This document shows, piece after piece, positions 44,355 to 52,603 of a stretch of 64,000 nucleotides of DNA. The first letter of the stretch is position 1, and each line of letters opens with the position of its first letter. The DNA is from Ferrovibrio sp. (GTDB taxonomy: Bacteria; Pseudomonadota; Alphaproteobacteria; Ferrovibrionales; Ferrovibrionaceae): positions 1 to 64,000 of the forward strand of contig NZ_JAHBYG010000006.1 in assembly GCF_019636075.1 (NCBI RefSeq), read 5' to 3'. Position numbers and translations under genes: made by a program. The notes below the pieces were generated by a model. That model did no database searches and was not told where the DNA came from. It worked only from the letters and a program-made list of their open reading frames with translations.

Positions 44355-45137
44355 ATGGCGGCTGGTAATCTCAAGCGGCGGCTCAAGGCCGGCGAAACCC
44401 TGTTTGGTATTTTTTGCGATATTCCATCGCCGCAGATTGTCGAACTGGCCGGATTGATCGGCTACGACTTCGCCTTCATCGATGCCGAACATACAACCGC
44501 GAGCCTGGATGGTGTGGAGCATATGGTGCGCGCCGCCGATACGCGCGGCCTGGCCTCGCTGGTGCGTGTGGGCCATAACCATCATTCCAGCATCCTGCGC
44601 CACATGGATAGCGGTGCCAATGGCGTATTGATGCCGTTGGTGAACAGCGCCGAGGATGTGCTGGATGCGGTGGCGGCGGTGAAATATCCGCCGCTGGGCC
44701 GGCGCGGCCTGGCCCATGTGCGCGCCGCCGGCTATGCGGTGAATACCGGGCTTGGCGCATTCATGGCGCAATCCAATGCCGAAACCGTGGTGATGGTGCA
44801 GATCGAAACCGCCGAAGCGGTGAAGAATCTGGATGCCATCTGTGCGGTGGAGGAGTTGGACGCGGTGTTTTTCGGCGCCACCGACCTGGCTGCGTCGCTG
44901 GGTTATTCGACGCAATTGCAGGCCAGCGGCAGCGAGCATCCAGAGATCATCAAGCTGGTGCTCGATCTCGGCTACAAGGCGATGAAGGCCGGCAAGCCGG
45001 TGGGTATCAGCGCGCATTCGCTGGCTGCCTATAACCGCTGGCGCAGCGCCGGATTCCAGATCATGGCAACGGTTGCCAGCTTGCAATTCGTGGCGGGTGC
45101 GCGCGGTTTGCTGAAGGATTGCCGGCCGGGCTCGTAA
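44355..45137 (+). CDS. HpcH/HpaI-family class II aldolase
   Basis: A 260-residue TIM-barrel metal aldolase. FAFIDAEHTTASLDGVEHM carries the catalytic His, DSGANGVLMPLVNSAEDV and VKYPPLGRRGLAHVRAAGY the metal and phosphate-loop region, and MVQIETAEAVKNLDAI plus GATDLAASLG complete the HpaI pattern. These enzymes split 4-hydroxy-2-keto acids to pyruvate plus an aldehyde, the usual last step of meta-cleavage or homoprotocatechuate routes. The next gene, a Bug protein, starts 31 bases on. No strong ribosome site precedes the ATG. Confidence 0.87.
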   Translation: MAAGNLKRRLKAGETLFGIFCDIPSPQIVELAGLIGYDFAFIDAEHTTASLDGVEHMVRAADTRGLASLVRVGHNHHSSILRHMDSGANGVLMPLVNSAEDVLDAVAAVKYPPLGRRGLAHVRAAGYAVNTGLGAFMAQSNAETVVMVQIETAEAVKNLDAICAVEELDAVFFGATDLAASLGYSTQLQASGSEHPEIIKLVLDLGYKAMKAGKPVGISAHSLAAYNRWRSAGFQIMATVASLQFVAGARGLLKDCRPGS

Positions 45138-45168
45138 ACCGGCCGCGGTATTCGGGAGGAAAAAAAGA

Positions 45169-46146
45169 ATGAAACGTTTTGCGATTGCTTTCGCCATTGC
45201 CGCCCTGCTGCCGGCTGGGCTGTTGCCGGCTGCCGGCCATGCCCAGGCCGGCTATCCATCGAAGCAGATCACCATCGTGGTGCCGTTCGGCGCCGGCGGT
45301 GGCACCGATGTGCTTACCCGCATCGTCGGCGCCCGCATTTCCGAACAGGTGGGCCAGCCGGTGATCGTGGAAAACAAGCCCGGCGCCAGCGGCATCATCG
45401 GCACCAACCAGGTGGCCAAGGCGCCGGCCGATGGCTATACCGTGCTGATGGTGCCATCCTTGCTGGCGATCGGCCAGGCGATCCGGCCCAAGCCGCCTTA
45501 TGATCTGCAGAAGGATTTCGCCTCGGTGTCGATCATCGGCGAAACCCCCTTCGTGCTGATCTCCAGCCCGGATTTCGCCGCCAAGTCGCTGCCCGATCTG
45601 GTGCGGCTGGCCAAGGCCCAGCCCGGTAAATTCAGCTATGCCTCCACCGGCCAGGGCTCCACCGCGCATCTGGCGGTGGAGTTGCTGAAAAACACCGCCG
45701 GCATCGACCTGCTGCATGTGCCGATGAGCCGCGAGCCCGAAGCGGTGACCGAAGTGATGACCGGCCGCATCGATGTGATGTTTGCGTCATTGCAAGCCGC
45801 CAGCGCCCATGTGAAGGCCGGCAAGCTGCGCGGCCTGGCGGTGGGCTCGCAAAAGCGCGTGTCCGTGCTGCCGGATGTGCCATCCACCGCCGAGGCCGGC
45901 TATGCGGCCGTGCAGGCGGTGTCGTGGTACGGCCTGATGGTGCCGGCTGGCACGCCCGCCGATACGGTGAGCAAGCTGCATGGCGAGGTGGCCAAGGCGA
46001 TTGCCGCGCCCGATGTGGCCAAGCGTTTCCTCGATATGGGCACCGAGCCTTCGGCGCTCACGCCTAAGGAGATGGATGCGGTGATCGCCGCCGAACTGGT
46101 GCGGTGGAAAAACACCGCCGATGCCATCGGCCTCAAGGTCGAGTGA
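45169..46146 (+). CDS. Bug/TctC-family periplasmic solute-binding protein
   Basis: A 325-residue exported protein with a signal peptide (residues 1-25, ending GHAQA) and the family pattern YPSKQITIVVPFGAGGGTD, VIVENKPGASGIIGT and DVPSTAEAGY. It probably captures an aromatic or keto acid that feeds the aldolase or the oxygenase next to it. GGGAGG lies upstream of the ATG. It ends against the convergent oxygenase beta-subunit gene with no gap. No TctAB genes are nearby. Confidence 0.9.
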   Translation: MKRFAIAFAIAALLPAGLLPAAGHAQAGYPSKQITIVVPFGAGGGTDVLTRIVGARISEQVGQPVIVENKPGASGIIGTNQVAKAPADGYTVLMVPSLLAIGQAIRPKPPYDLQKDFASVSIIGETPFVLISSPDFAAKSLPDLVRLAKAQPGKFSYASTGQGSTAHLAVELLKNTAGIDLLHVPMSREPEAVTEVMTGRIDVMFASLQAASAHVKAGKLRGLAVGSQKRVSVLPDVPSTAEAGYAAVQAVSWYGLMVPAGTPADTVSKLHGEVAKAIAAPDVAKRFLDMGTEPSALTPKEMDAVIAAELVRWKNTADAIGLKVE

Positions 46147-46620
46147 TTAGAGCGGATAGATCAGCGAGTTGAGAATCATCTCGCTGTCGAACACGCAGAT
46201 CCGTTCGGCCAGTTTCGGGCCTTCAGGCGTGGCCTTGAAGCGGTCGATATAGCGGCCGACATTGAACACTTCGCTTATCCCGCCGGGCCTGGTGCGGAAC
46301 ACCGCGTAATTGGCCTCGGCCGTTGCGCTGCCATCCGTATGATGTTCCAGCAAAGCCGTGCCGATCACATGGCGCTGGTAATACGGCGCGTGATACAGCG
46401 TGTTCTTGATGCCATACACGCGGTCGCGCAGCATGCCATGGCCTTCCAGCGCCAGGATGCAAAGCGGCAGGCCGGCATCGTAATTCTCCCGCGCCACGAT
46501 TTTGTACATCGCATCGGGCAGGAAGAAATCCGGCCAAGCGTCGAACTCGCCGGCATCCAGGCAGGCGGCATAGCGGGCATTGAAGCGATCTATGGCGGCT
46601 TGATCCAGAGCGCTACTCAC
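46147..46620 (-). CDS. Ring-hydroxylating dioxygenase beta subunit
   Basis: A 157-residue NTF2-like small subunit of a Rieske oxygenase: RFNARYAACLDAGEFDAWPDFFLPDAMYKIVARENYDAGLPL then NVGRYIDRF. It stabilises the alpha-subunit hexamer and does not carry metal. The GTG at 46620 overlaps the alpha-subunit stop (GTGA) and has AAGGA nine bases upstream; it is preferred over the TTG at 46641. Its immediate coupling to the alpha gene confirms the pair. Confidence 0.88.
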   Translation of the reverse strand: MSSALDQAAIDRFNARYAACLDAGEFDAWPDFFLPDAMYKIVARENYDAGLPLCILALEGHGMLRDRVYGIKNTLYHAPYYQRHVIGTALLEHHTDGSATAEANYAVFRTRPGGISEVFNVGRYIDRFKATPEGPKLAERICVFDSEMILNSLIYPL

Positions 46621-47894
46621 AGCCCAAGTTCCTTGCGCCAATAGCCATACATACCGCGGATCAGGGTTTCGGTCACCATATGCTCGGTGGGGGCCACGTC
46701 GCGGCCATCCAATTCGCAGAGCGTGCTGCCATCCGCGCCGCGCTGGCGGAAGCCATCCTGGCTCAGTTCGATCACCTCGCCATCATCGGCGGAAACGAAA
46801 CCGGCCGGGCCGAACAGGTTGGCCTGGCGCAGGCGGCGCTGCGTCATCTCCTCGCTATCGTCCTTGAAGCCGAAATGCGTCCAGATGAAATCGAAGGCGC
46901 CGGGGCCGGCCGGCACGATATGGCGGGTGGACAGCGAATTCACCTGCTGCTGGATGATCAGGCTGGGAAACAGCGTGATCATGGTAACGCTGGGTCCGTT
47001 CCACCACGGCTCGGGCACCACATCCAGCAGACGCGGATCGTTCAGCGCCATGTCGGCCTTGAAGCTGGTCACGCCCTGGGTCACGTCGCTGGCGCCGCCC
47101 TGGTTGCGCTGCGAGATCATCACCGCATGGCGGCCATGCTCGTCCATCACCATGCGCGAGCGCTGATCGGCGCGCCACAGGCCGAAGGTGACAAACCAGG
47201 TATGCAGCAGGCCGGGATGATAGGGATCCTTGATATTCTCCATCATCAGTTTCCAGTTGCCCGGAATGCGCTGGCGGTTCACGCCCAGCAGGGTCAACTC
47301 GCGGCCTTTGAAGATGCGGTCCAGCCAGGGCATCACGGCGGGGCCGATATACTCCTCGAAGCTGGGCGTCTGGTCGCTGAAGCTGGCGAAGATCAGCCCG
47401 CCATAGCGCGCCACCCGCAGTTTCACCAGGCCATGCGCCTTCATGTCGAAATCCGCCGGCATGCCGCCCTGTTTTTCGCCGTCACGTTCCACGCCCTGGC
47501 GGAAGGGCAGGCCGGCCAGGTCGCCGTTCAGCTTGTAGGTCCATTGATGATAGGGGCAGACGAAGCTGCGCGCCTTGCCGCGCTGCTGCTGGCAGAAGCG
47601 CACGCCGCGATGGGCGCAGCGGTTTTCCATCACGGCGATCTCGCCATCGCGTTGGCGCACCACGATCACCTGCCGCTCGCCCACGAAGCTCAGGCGGTAA
47701 TCGCCGAAGGCCGGAATCTCGGCCTCCAGGCCGACATAGCACCAATGCGGGCCATAGAAGAAATACTGCAATTCGCGCTGATAGATGTCCGGGTCGGTAT
47801 AGGCCCAATAGGGAATCCGGCTGGAGCCCGGTTCAGCCCAGCGGCTGACGGCCTCGGGGATGCGATTCTCTGGATTGCGATGTGGGGCGTTCAT
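46617..47894 (-). CDS. Rieske ring-hydroxylating oxygenase alpha subunit
   Basis: A 425-residue catalytic subunit. The Rieske [2Fe-2S] ligands are in CAHRG (about residue 92) and CPYHQW (about 113); the mononuclear iron site is ENIKDPYHPGLLHTW near 215, with the bridging Asp and two His intact. The sequence is of the anthranilate/salicylate/terephthalate-type alpha subunits that insert O2 into aromatic acids. GGAGGAAAC precedes the ATG. Reductase and ferredoxin genes are not in the window, so electrons must come from elsewhere. A perfect palindrome lies 18 bases upstream. Confidence 0.92.
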   Translation of the reverse strand: MNAPHRNPENRIPEAVSRWAEPGSSRIPYWAYTDPDIYQRELQYFFYGPHWCYVGLEAEIPAFGDYRLSFVGERQVIVVRQRDGEIAVMENRCAHRGVRFCQQQRGKARSFVCPYHQWTYKLNGDLAGLPFRQGVERDGEKQGGMPADFDMKAHGLVKLRVARYGGLIFASFSDQTPSFEEYIGPAVMPWLDRIFKGRELTLLGVNRQRIPGNWKLMMENIKDPYHPGLLHTWFVTFGLWRADQRSRMVMDEHGRHAVMISQRNQGGASDVTQGVTSFKADMALNDPRLLDVVPEPWWNGPSVTMITLFPSLIIQQQVNSLSTRHIVPAGPGAFDFIWTHFGFKDDSEEMTQRRLRQANLFGPAGFVSADDGEVIELSQDGFRQRGADGSTLCELDGRDVAPTEHMVTETLIRGMYGYWRKELGL

Positions 47895-47911
47895 CGTGTT
47901 TCCTCCCGCAG

Positions 47912-47933
47912 TTTATTTGTATTTACAAATAAA
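47912..47933. promoter_or_regulatory. Perfect AT-rich palindrome before the oxygenase operon
   Basis: Arms TTTATTTGTA and TACAAATAAA are separated by TT, so all 20 arm bases pair. It sits 18 bases upstream of the alpha-subunit ATG and overlaps the probable transcription start. The TTGTA/TACAA core resembles sites of some GntR-family repressors. No GntR gene is in the window. A repressor operator is the simplest reading. Confidence 0.6.
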
Positions 47934-48070
47934 ACCAAATTGAGGCCCTGTCAATTCAATATCTTATCGCCATGCAAGCAGCGCGTGTCCACGTAAATGC
48001 CCAAATTCGGCCCAGCTTTTGCGCCCTTCGCCGGTCAGTTTCGCCCCGTAACCAACAAGGAGACGCTCTC

Positions 48071-48358
48071 ATGACCGCTTCCACCCCGACCCTCAAAACC
48101 GCTTCCCGCTCGCCTGTATCCAGCTCATCTGTATCCGGTTCGCTGGCGCCCCGCTTGCTGGCAGTCGCTTTGCTGGCCGTGGCGGCCACCGGCTGTTCGG
48201 GCCTGAACAAGCAAGAACAGCGCGCGCTTTCCGGCGGTGCCATGGGCGCGGCCGGCGGTGCGGCCTTGGGCATCATCACCGGCGGCAGCGCCTTTACCGG
48301 CGCCTTGATCGGCGGTGCCGGCGGCGCTGCCGTGGGCGCCCTGATGAAGGATAAATAA
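48071..48358 (+). CDS. Small glycine-zipper lipoprotein
   Basis: A 95-residue lipoprotein. A basic, Ser/Thr-rich start is followed by a hydrophobic core and the lipobox AATGC (Cys near residue 42), then LNKQEQRALSGG and a glycine-zipper region (AMGAAGGAALGIITGGSAFTG to the end, about 55-92) as in YMGG-like and Lpp-type OmpA-associated proteins. It should be anchored in the outer membrane. AAGGAG lies upstream of the ATG. Two 15-bp copies (48110-48139) encode the SPVSS/SSVSG stretch near the N-terminus, which lengthens the signal region unusually. Confidence 0.82.
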   Translation: MTASTPTLKTASRSPVSSSSVSGSLAPRLLAVALLAVAATGCSGLNKQEQRALSGGAMGAAGGAALGIITGGSAFTGALIGGAGGAAVGALMKDK

Positions 48359-48419
48359 CGGTATATTTCCGGAATACTTATTGACGGCCCATCGCGGGCC
48401 CCGTTAGGTCTTGGAAGCG

Positions 48420-48438
48420 CCTGTTGCGGCGCAACAGG
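48420..48438. promoter_or_regulatory. Inverted repeat upstream of puuD
   Basis: CCTGTTGC-GGC-GCAACAGG, perfect eight-base arms, ending 15 bases before the puuD ATG. It could be an operator or a hairpin partly covering the ribosome site GGCGGGGG. A TTGACG hexamer at about 48381 may belong to the promoter. Confidence 0.4.
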
Positions 48439-48453
48439 GCCGGCGGGGGCGCG

Positions 48454-49644
48454 ATGGGCGATTTATTCTGGGAGTGGATCAATCTGGTGCTCCGCTGGAT
48501 GCACCTGATTTTCGGCATCGCCTGGATCGGCTCGTCTTTCTTCTTCGTCTGGCTCGATAACAGCCTGCGTTCCAACAACAAGGAAGGCGTGCTGGGCGAA
48601 ACCTGGATGCTGCATGGCGGCGGCTTCTATTTCACCGAAAAATACTCGGTCGCGCCGCCGCATATGCCGGCCGAACTGCACTGGTTCAAATACGAAAGCT
48701 ATTTCACCTGGCTGTCCGGCTTTTTCCTGATGGCCGTGCTGTATTACCTGGGCGCCGATCTCTACATGATCGACGAGAAGGTGATGCATCTCGGCCGTGC
48801 CGAGGCCATCGGCTTCAGCCTGGTTTCGCTGGCCATGGGCTGGATCGTCTATGATCTGCTCTGCCGCTCGCCGCTGGGCAAGAACACCGCCGTGCTGGCG
48901 ATCTGCGGCTTCGTGCTGCTGGTGGGCGCGGCTTATGGCTATACCCATCTGTTTTCCGCCCGCGCCGCCTATGTGCATGTGGGTGCGCTGATCGGCACCA
49001 TCATGACCGCGAATGTGTTTTTCGTGATCATCCCCAATCAGCGTTTCACCGTGGACGACATGCTCGCCGGCCGCACGCCGGATCCGATCTGGGGCAAGCA
49101 GGCCAAGCAGCGTTCGCTGCACAACAATTATCTCACCCTGCCGGTGCTGTTCGCCATGATCAGCAACCATTATCCGGTCACCTATGGCCATCCCTATGGC
49201 TGGGGCATCCTGGCCGGCGTGTTCATCGTCGGCTTTCTGGTGCGGCATTTCTTCAATCTGAAGAACCAGGGCCATGGCATGCAGTTCCGCTATCTGGTGG
49301 CGGCTTTCCTGGTGATGACCGGGCTGTTCTTCTTCTCGCAATGGGATCCGCACAAGGCCGCCCGCGCCGCCCTGGCCGGCGAAGTGACGGTGGAAGACGT
49401 GCAGGCCATCGTGGCCGCGCGCTGTGTGGCCTGCCATGCCGGCAAGCCTACTTTCGACGGCATCACCGAAGCGCCCAAGGGCGTGATGCTGGAAACCCCG
49501 CAACAGATGCGGCGTTTCGCGGCCAGCATCAATCAGCAGGCGGTGCGCGCCGAGGCGATGCCGCCGGGCAATGTTACCGAGATCACACCTGAGGAACGCG
49601 CCAAGCTGGGTGCCTGGATCGAGGGCGGCGCGAAGCTGAATTAG
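48454..49644 (+). CDS. puuD: Membrane-bound urate hydroxylase with cytochrome c domain
   Basis: The 396-residue protein converts urate to 5-hydroxyisourate and passes electrons to the respiratory chain, unlike soluble urate oxidase. About eight membrane segments begin with WEWINLVLRWMHLIFGIAWIG; HGGGFYF and HWFKYESYFTWLSGFF carry conserved His and aromatic residues. The C-terminal cytochrome c domain has one CVACH heme motif near residue 323 and MPPGNVTEIT with the probable axial Met. It is the first step of the ureide cluster that follows, although the next genes are on the other strand. Confidence 0.93.
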   Translation: MGDLFWEWINLVLRWMHLIFGIAWIGSSFFFVWLDNSLRSNNKEGVLGETWMLHGGGFYFTEKYSVAPPHMPAELHWFKYESYFTWLSGFFLMAVLYYLGADLYMIDEKVMHLGRAEAIGFSLVSLAMGWIVYDLLCRSPLGKNTAVLAICGFVLLVGAAYGYTHLFSARAAYVHVGALIGTIMTANVFFVIIPNQRFTVDDMLAGRTPDPIWGKQAKQRSLHNNYLTLPVLFAMISNHYPVTYGHPYGWGILAGVFIVGFLVRHFFNLKNQGHGMQFRYLVAAFLVMTGLFFFSQWDPHKAARAALAGEVTVEDVQAIVAARCVACHAGKPTFDGITEAPKGVMLETPQQMRRFAASINQQAVRAEAMPPGNVTEITPEERAKLGAWIEGGAKLN

Positions 49645-49692
49645 AGCGTTTCGCCATGCCCGGACATGCTGAGAGGGTGGCGGATTTACTCA

Positions 49693-49783
49693 GTGTCATC
49701 CTCGGATTTATTCCGAGGATCCATGCCTGACATAGCGCGGCCGCTGAACCATGGACGCTGGGGACAAGCCCGAGGGTGACGCG
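49693..49783. repeat. Second pair of REP/BIME-like palindromic units
   Basis: Unit (-) at 49693-49725 reads GTGTCATCCTCGG, loop ATTTATT, CCGAGGATCCATGCC. Unit (+) at 49750-49783 reads CATGGACGCTGGGG, loop ACAAG, CCCGAGGGTGACGCG. The pair is the same element as at 37671-37759, in the opposite order, with a C-G to T-A pair swap in one stem. It lies between convergent puuD and guaD. Confidence 0.85.
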
Positions 49784-49793
49784 AAGGGATCGG

Positions 49794-49840
49794 TTCAATA
49801 CGGCCCAGGCTTCAATACGGTCCAGACTTCAATACGGTAC
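49794..49840. repeat. 17-bp tandem repeats across the guaD stop codon
   Basis: TTCAATACGGCCCAGGC (49794-49810) and TTCAATACGGTCCAGAC (49811-49827) are followed by a partial third copy (49828-49837) that holds the guaD TGA (49829-49831) and the codons of its last Pro-Tyr. The two complete copies are untranslated duplicates of the gene end; each again spells Pro-Tyr-stop in its own frame. Confidence 0.9.
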
Positions 49841-50302
49841 CTTGCCGGGCAGGGTGCGCCATTCCTCGAACACGCCGATGGCTTCCTCGCGCAGCAGCGG
49901 ATCGCAGGGCAGGCTGCGCTGATCCATCGGCAGCGCCAGTTCGCGATACAGGAACGCATCGTCGAAATCGATCGCCGCCGCATCGGCCTGGGTGTTTGCG
50001 TAGAATACCCGGTCGATGCGCGCCCAATAGGTGGACGACAGACACATCGGGCAGGGCTCGCAACTGGTATAAAGCATGCCGCCGCGCAGATCGAAGCGGC
50101 CCAGTTGTTTGCAGGCGGCGCGGATCGCCACCACTTCGGCATGGGCGGTGGGGTCGTTGCTGGTGGTTACCTGGTTCCAGCCTTCGCCCACGATCTTGCC
50201 ATCCATCACCACAACGGCACCGAACGGCCCGCCATGGCCGGCCCGCATATGGTCGCGGCTCAGTGCGATGGCCCGGCGCATATAGGCGGCATGATCGGTC
50301 AT
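49829..50302 (-). CDS. guaD: Guanine deaminase, cytidine-deaminase fold
   Basis: A 157-residue zinc deaminase that turns guanine into xanthine. HAEVVAIRAA (about residue 54) and TSCEPCPMC (about 84) give the His, catalytic Glu and two Cys. GGPFGAVVVMDGKIV, NQVTTSNDPTAHAE and YWARIDRVFYA follow Bacillus subtilis GuaD closely, including the C-terminal Tyr that reaches into the neighbouring active site there. That Tyr is the last codon and sits inside a tandem repeat. It is the last gene of the (-) strand group glycerate kinase, uraD, uraH, guaD and feeds purines toward urate. Confidence 0.88.
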   Translation of the reverse strand: MTDHAAYMRRAIALSRDHMRAGHGGPFGAVVVMDGKIVGEGWNQVTTSNDPTAHAEVVAIRAACKQLGRFDLRGGMLYTSCEPCPMCLSSTYWARIDRVFYANTQADAAAIDFDDAFLYRELALPMDQRSLPCDPLLREEAIGVFEEWRTLPGKVPY

Positions 50303-50307
50303 GAGGG

Positions 50308-50661
50308 TCAGCTCCCGCGATAGGTGGAGTAGCTCCAGGGCGAAGCCAGCAGCGGCACATGATAATGCCCATTGGCATCGGCGATACCGAAGCGCAGCGG
50401 GATTTCGTCCAGGAAATTCGGTTGCGGCAACACCGCGCCGGCGGCGGCGAAATAATCCCCGATGCGAAACACCAGTTCATACACGCCGGGCTGCACTTCA
50501 TCGCCGGTCAGCAGCGGTGCGTCGGTGCGGCCGTCGGTGTTGGTGACGGTGCTTTTCAGCAAGTCGCGATGTTCGCCGCGCAGCCGGTAAAGATCGATCT
50601 CCACGCCGCTGGCGGGTTTGCCATGCATGGTGTCCAGCACATGGGTGCTCAGGCGGCCCAT
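50308..50661 (-). CDS. uraH: 5-Hydroxyisourate hydrolase (transthyretin-like)
   Basis: A 117-residue transthyretin-like enzyme, second step of urate breakdown (5-hydroxyisourate to OHCU). [17 protein letters not shown] at the N-terminus gives the active-site His, [12 protein letters not shown] the Arg, and the C-terminal [19 protein letters not shown] the diagnostic YRGS tail. No signal or peroxisome-like extension. It starts 11 bases after uraD stops and ends five bases before guaD. Confidence 0.95.
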   Translation of the reverse strand: MGRLSTHVLDTMHGKPASGVEIDLYRLRGEHRDLLKSTVTNTDGRTDAPLLTGDEVQPGVYELVFRIGDYFAAAGAVLPQPNFLDEIPLRFGIADANGHYHVPLLASPWSYSTYRGS

Positions 50662-50672
50662 CGCTATCTCCT

Positions 50673-51173
50673 TCACAAGATGAGGGCGTCCAGCCGCATG
50701 CGGGCGATCTTGCCCACTTCGGCCAGGGCCAGGGAAAATTCCGCGTCGCTGGGCGCGGCGATGCGGCGTTCGAAGGCGGCGAAGATCTGGCTTTTCGTGC
50801 GCAGCTTCACCGCGATGATGAAGGGAAAACCATGCTTGGCACGATAGGCGCGATTGAGATCGACGATGCGCGCCTTTTCTTCCGGGCTCAGGCGGGTGAG
50901 GCCCACGCTGTCCTGCTCGCCGGTGGAATGGCTGGTCAGCGTGCCGGCATCGGCTTCCTTGCCGGCCAGTTCGGGATGGGCATTCAGCAGGGCCAGCTGC
51001 GCGGTCCGCTCGGCGCGCCACATGGCGCCAGCCAGGGCGCTGTGCAGGGTTTCGATATCGCCGAACGGTCGCAGGCCGGCCACGGCCGCCGGCACCCAGG
51101 GCGAATGCTCGAAAATATCCTTCAGCGCCGCAACGAAATCCGCCTCCGGCAAGGCGTTCAGTTTATCAAGCAT
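50673..51173 (-). CDS. uraD: OHCU decarboxylase
   Basis: A 166-residue helical enzyme that decarboxylates OHCU to (S)-allantoin. The family motifs are present: [11 protein letters not shown] near residue 22, [14 protein letters not shown] near 62, [17 protein letters not shown] near 84 and [19 protein letters not shown] near 113. It works directly after uraH in the pathway and shares its operon. The preceding glycerate kinase gene ends 48 bases upstream. Confidence 0.95.
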   Translation of the reverse strand: MLDKLNALPEADFVAALKDIFEHSPWVPAAVAGLRPFGDIETLHSALAGAMWRAERTAQLALLNAHPELAGKEADAGTLTSHSTGEQDSVGLTRLSPEEKARIVDLNRAYRAKHGFPFIIAVKLRTKSQIFAAFERRIAAPSDAEFSLALAEVGKIARMRLDALIL

Positions 51174-51215
51174 GGGGCCTCCTGAGCCCCAGCTTAGCGC
51201 AACTCGCCGGCTATA

Positions 51216-51263
51216 GCAGCACTAGTATGGGGCAGCACCAGTATCGGGCAGCACCAGTATGGC
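51216..51263. repeat. Three tandem 16-bp units forming the end of the glycerate kinase gene
   Basis: GCAGCACTAGTATGGG, GCAGCACCAGTATCGG and GCAGCACCAGTATGGC follow one another. Read on the (-) strand, successive copies fall in different frames and encode ILVLP, DTGAA and PY, after which the base change in the last copy makes the TAG stop (51222-51224). Confidence 0.92.
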
Positions 51264-52535
51264 GCGGAAGTCATTCACGTTGGTCAGGGTCGGGCCGGTC
51301 TGCACCAGGCCGCCTGCCGCCTGGAAAAAGCCATAGCCATTGTTGGCCGCCAGCGCCGCCTTGGCGTTTACGCCCTTGGCCGCCGCCTGCGCGATGCTGT
51401 CTGGATGCAGGATGGCGCCGGCATTATCCTCGCTGCCATCGATGCCATCGGTGTCGCAGGCCAGGGCATGGATGCCGGCCTCGCCCTCCAGCTTTACCGC
51501 CAGGCTGAGCAGGAATTCGCTGTTGCGCCCGCCGCGCCCCTTGGGCGCATCCGGCGGCTGCTTGCGGATCGTCACCGTGGTTTCGCCGCCCGAAAGCAAC
51601 ACACAGGGCGCCGGCAATGGCTGGCCATGGCGGCGCACCTGGCGGGCGATGCCGGCCATCACGATGCCCAACTCGCGCGCTTCGCCTTCCAGCGCATCGC
51701 CCAGGATCAGCGGCGCGATGCCGGCTGCGCGGGCGGCCTGGGCCGCGGCTTCCAGCGCCATTTGCGGCGTGGCCACCATGATGTTTTGCACGCCGGCCAG
51801 GCGCGGATCGCCCGGCTTTGCGGTTTCATCCATGCCGCGTTGCAGATGCGTGGTCACGCCCGGCGGCGGTGTGATGCGGTATTTTTCCAGCACCGCGCGG
51901 GCATCGGCAAAGCTGGTGGGATCGGCCACCGTGGGGCCGGAAGCGATCACCGCGGGGTCGTCGCCCGGCACATCGGATATCAGCAGAGCCACCACTTTTG
52001 CCGGTGCTGCCGCCATGGCCAGCCGGCCGCCTTTGATGGCCGAGAGATGTTTGCGCAGGCAATTCATCTCGGCAATCGTGGCGCCCGAGGCCAGCAGCGC
52101 CTGGTTCACGGCCTTTTTATCGGCCAGGCTCAGCCCTTCGGCGGGCAAAGCCAGCAAAGCCGAGCCGCCGCCCGAGATCAGGCAGAGCACCAGATCCTGT
52201 GCGCTGAGGCCTTGCACGGCTTGCAGGATTTCGGCCGCCGCCGCCGCGCCGGCTGCGTCCGGCACCGGATGCGATGCCTCGCGCACGGTTATGCGCCGGC
52301 AGGGCACGCCATGGCCATAACGCGTTACCACCACGCCGGAAAGCGGCGCATCCTCGGGCCAGGCTTGCTCCACCGCCCGGGCCATGGTGGCGGCTGCCTT
52401 GCCGGCGCCCACCACGATGGTGCGGCCGGGCGGCTTGGGGGGGGCAGGCAGGAAGGGCCCCAGGCAGCGGGCCGGGTCGGCGGCAGCCAGGGCGGCATCG
52501 AACAAGGAACGGAGGAATTTGTCGGCATCCAGCAT
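51222..52535 (-). CDS. Glycerate 2-kinase, MOFRL family (GckA/TtuD-like)
   Basis: A 437-residue class II glycerate kinase. VVGAGKAAATMARAVE near residue 40 and LISGGGSALLALPAEGLSL near 113 form the N-terminal domain; the MOFRL domain has LLSGGETTVTI and GGRNSEFLLSLA then ACDTDGIDGSEDNAGA. It phosphorylates glycerate, linking glyoxylate (a ureide breakdown product) to central metabolism through tartronate semialdehyde. It opens the operon with uraD, uraH and guaD, in line with that use. The last 13 residues come from 16-bp repeats. Confidence 0.92.
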   Translation of the reverse strand: MLDADKFLRSLFDAALAAADPARCLGPFLPAPPKPPGRTIVVGAGKAAATMARAVEQAWPEDAPLSGVVVTRYGHGVPCRRITVREASHPVPDAAGAAAAAEILQAVQGLSAQDLVLCLISGGGSALLALPAEGLSLADKKAVNQALLASGATIAEMNCLRKHLSAIKGGRLAMAAAPAKVVALLISDVPGDDPAVIASGPTVADPTSFADARAVLEKYRITPPPGVTTHLQRGMDETAKPGDPRLAGVQNIMVATPQMALEAAAQAARAAGIAPLILGDALEGEARELGIVMAGIARQVRRHGQPLPAPCVLLSGGETTVTIRKQPPDAPKGRGGRNSEFLLSLAVKLEGEAGIHALACDTDGIDGSEDNAGAILHPDSIAQAAAKGVNAKAALAANNGYGFFQAAGGLVQTGPTLTNVNDFRAILVLPDTGAAPY

Positions 52536-52603
52536 GGTTTTTCTTATCCCGGCCCGGCTAATATGGTGCCTGCAATCTATACGGTTCTTCCAGCGAGGCC
52601 GCC

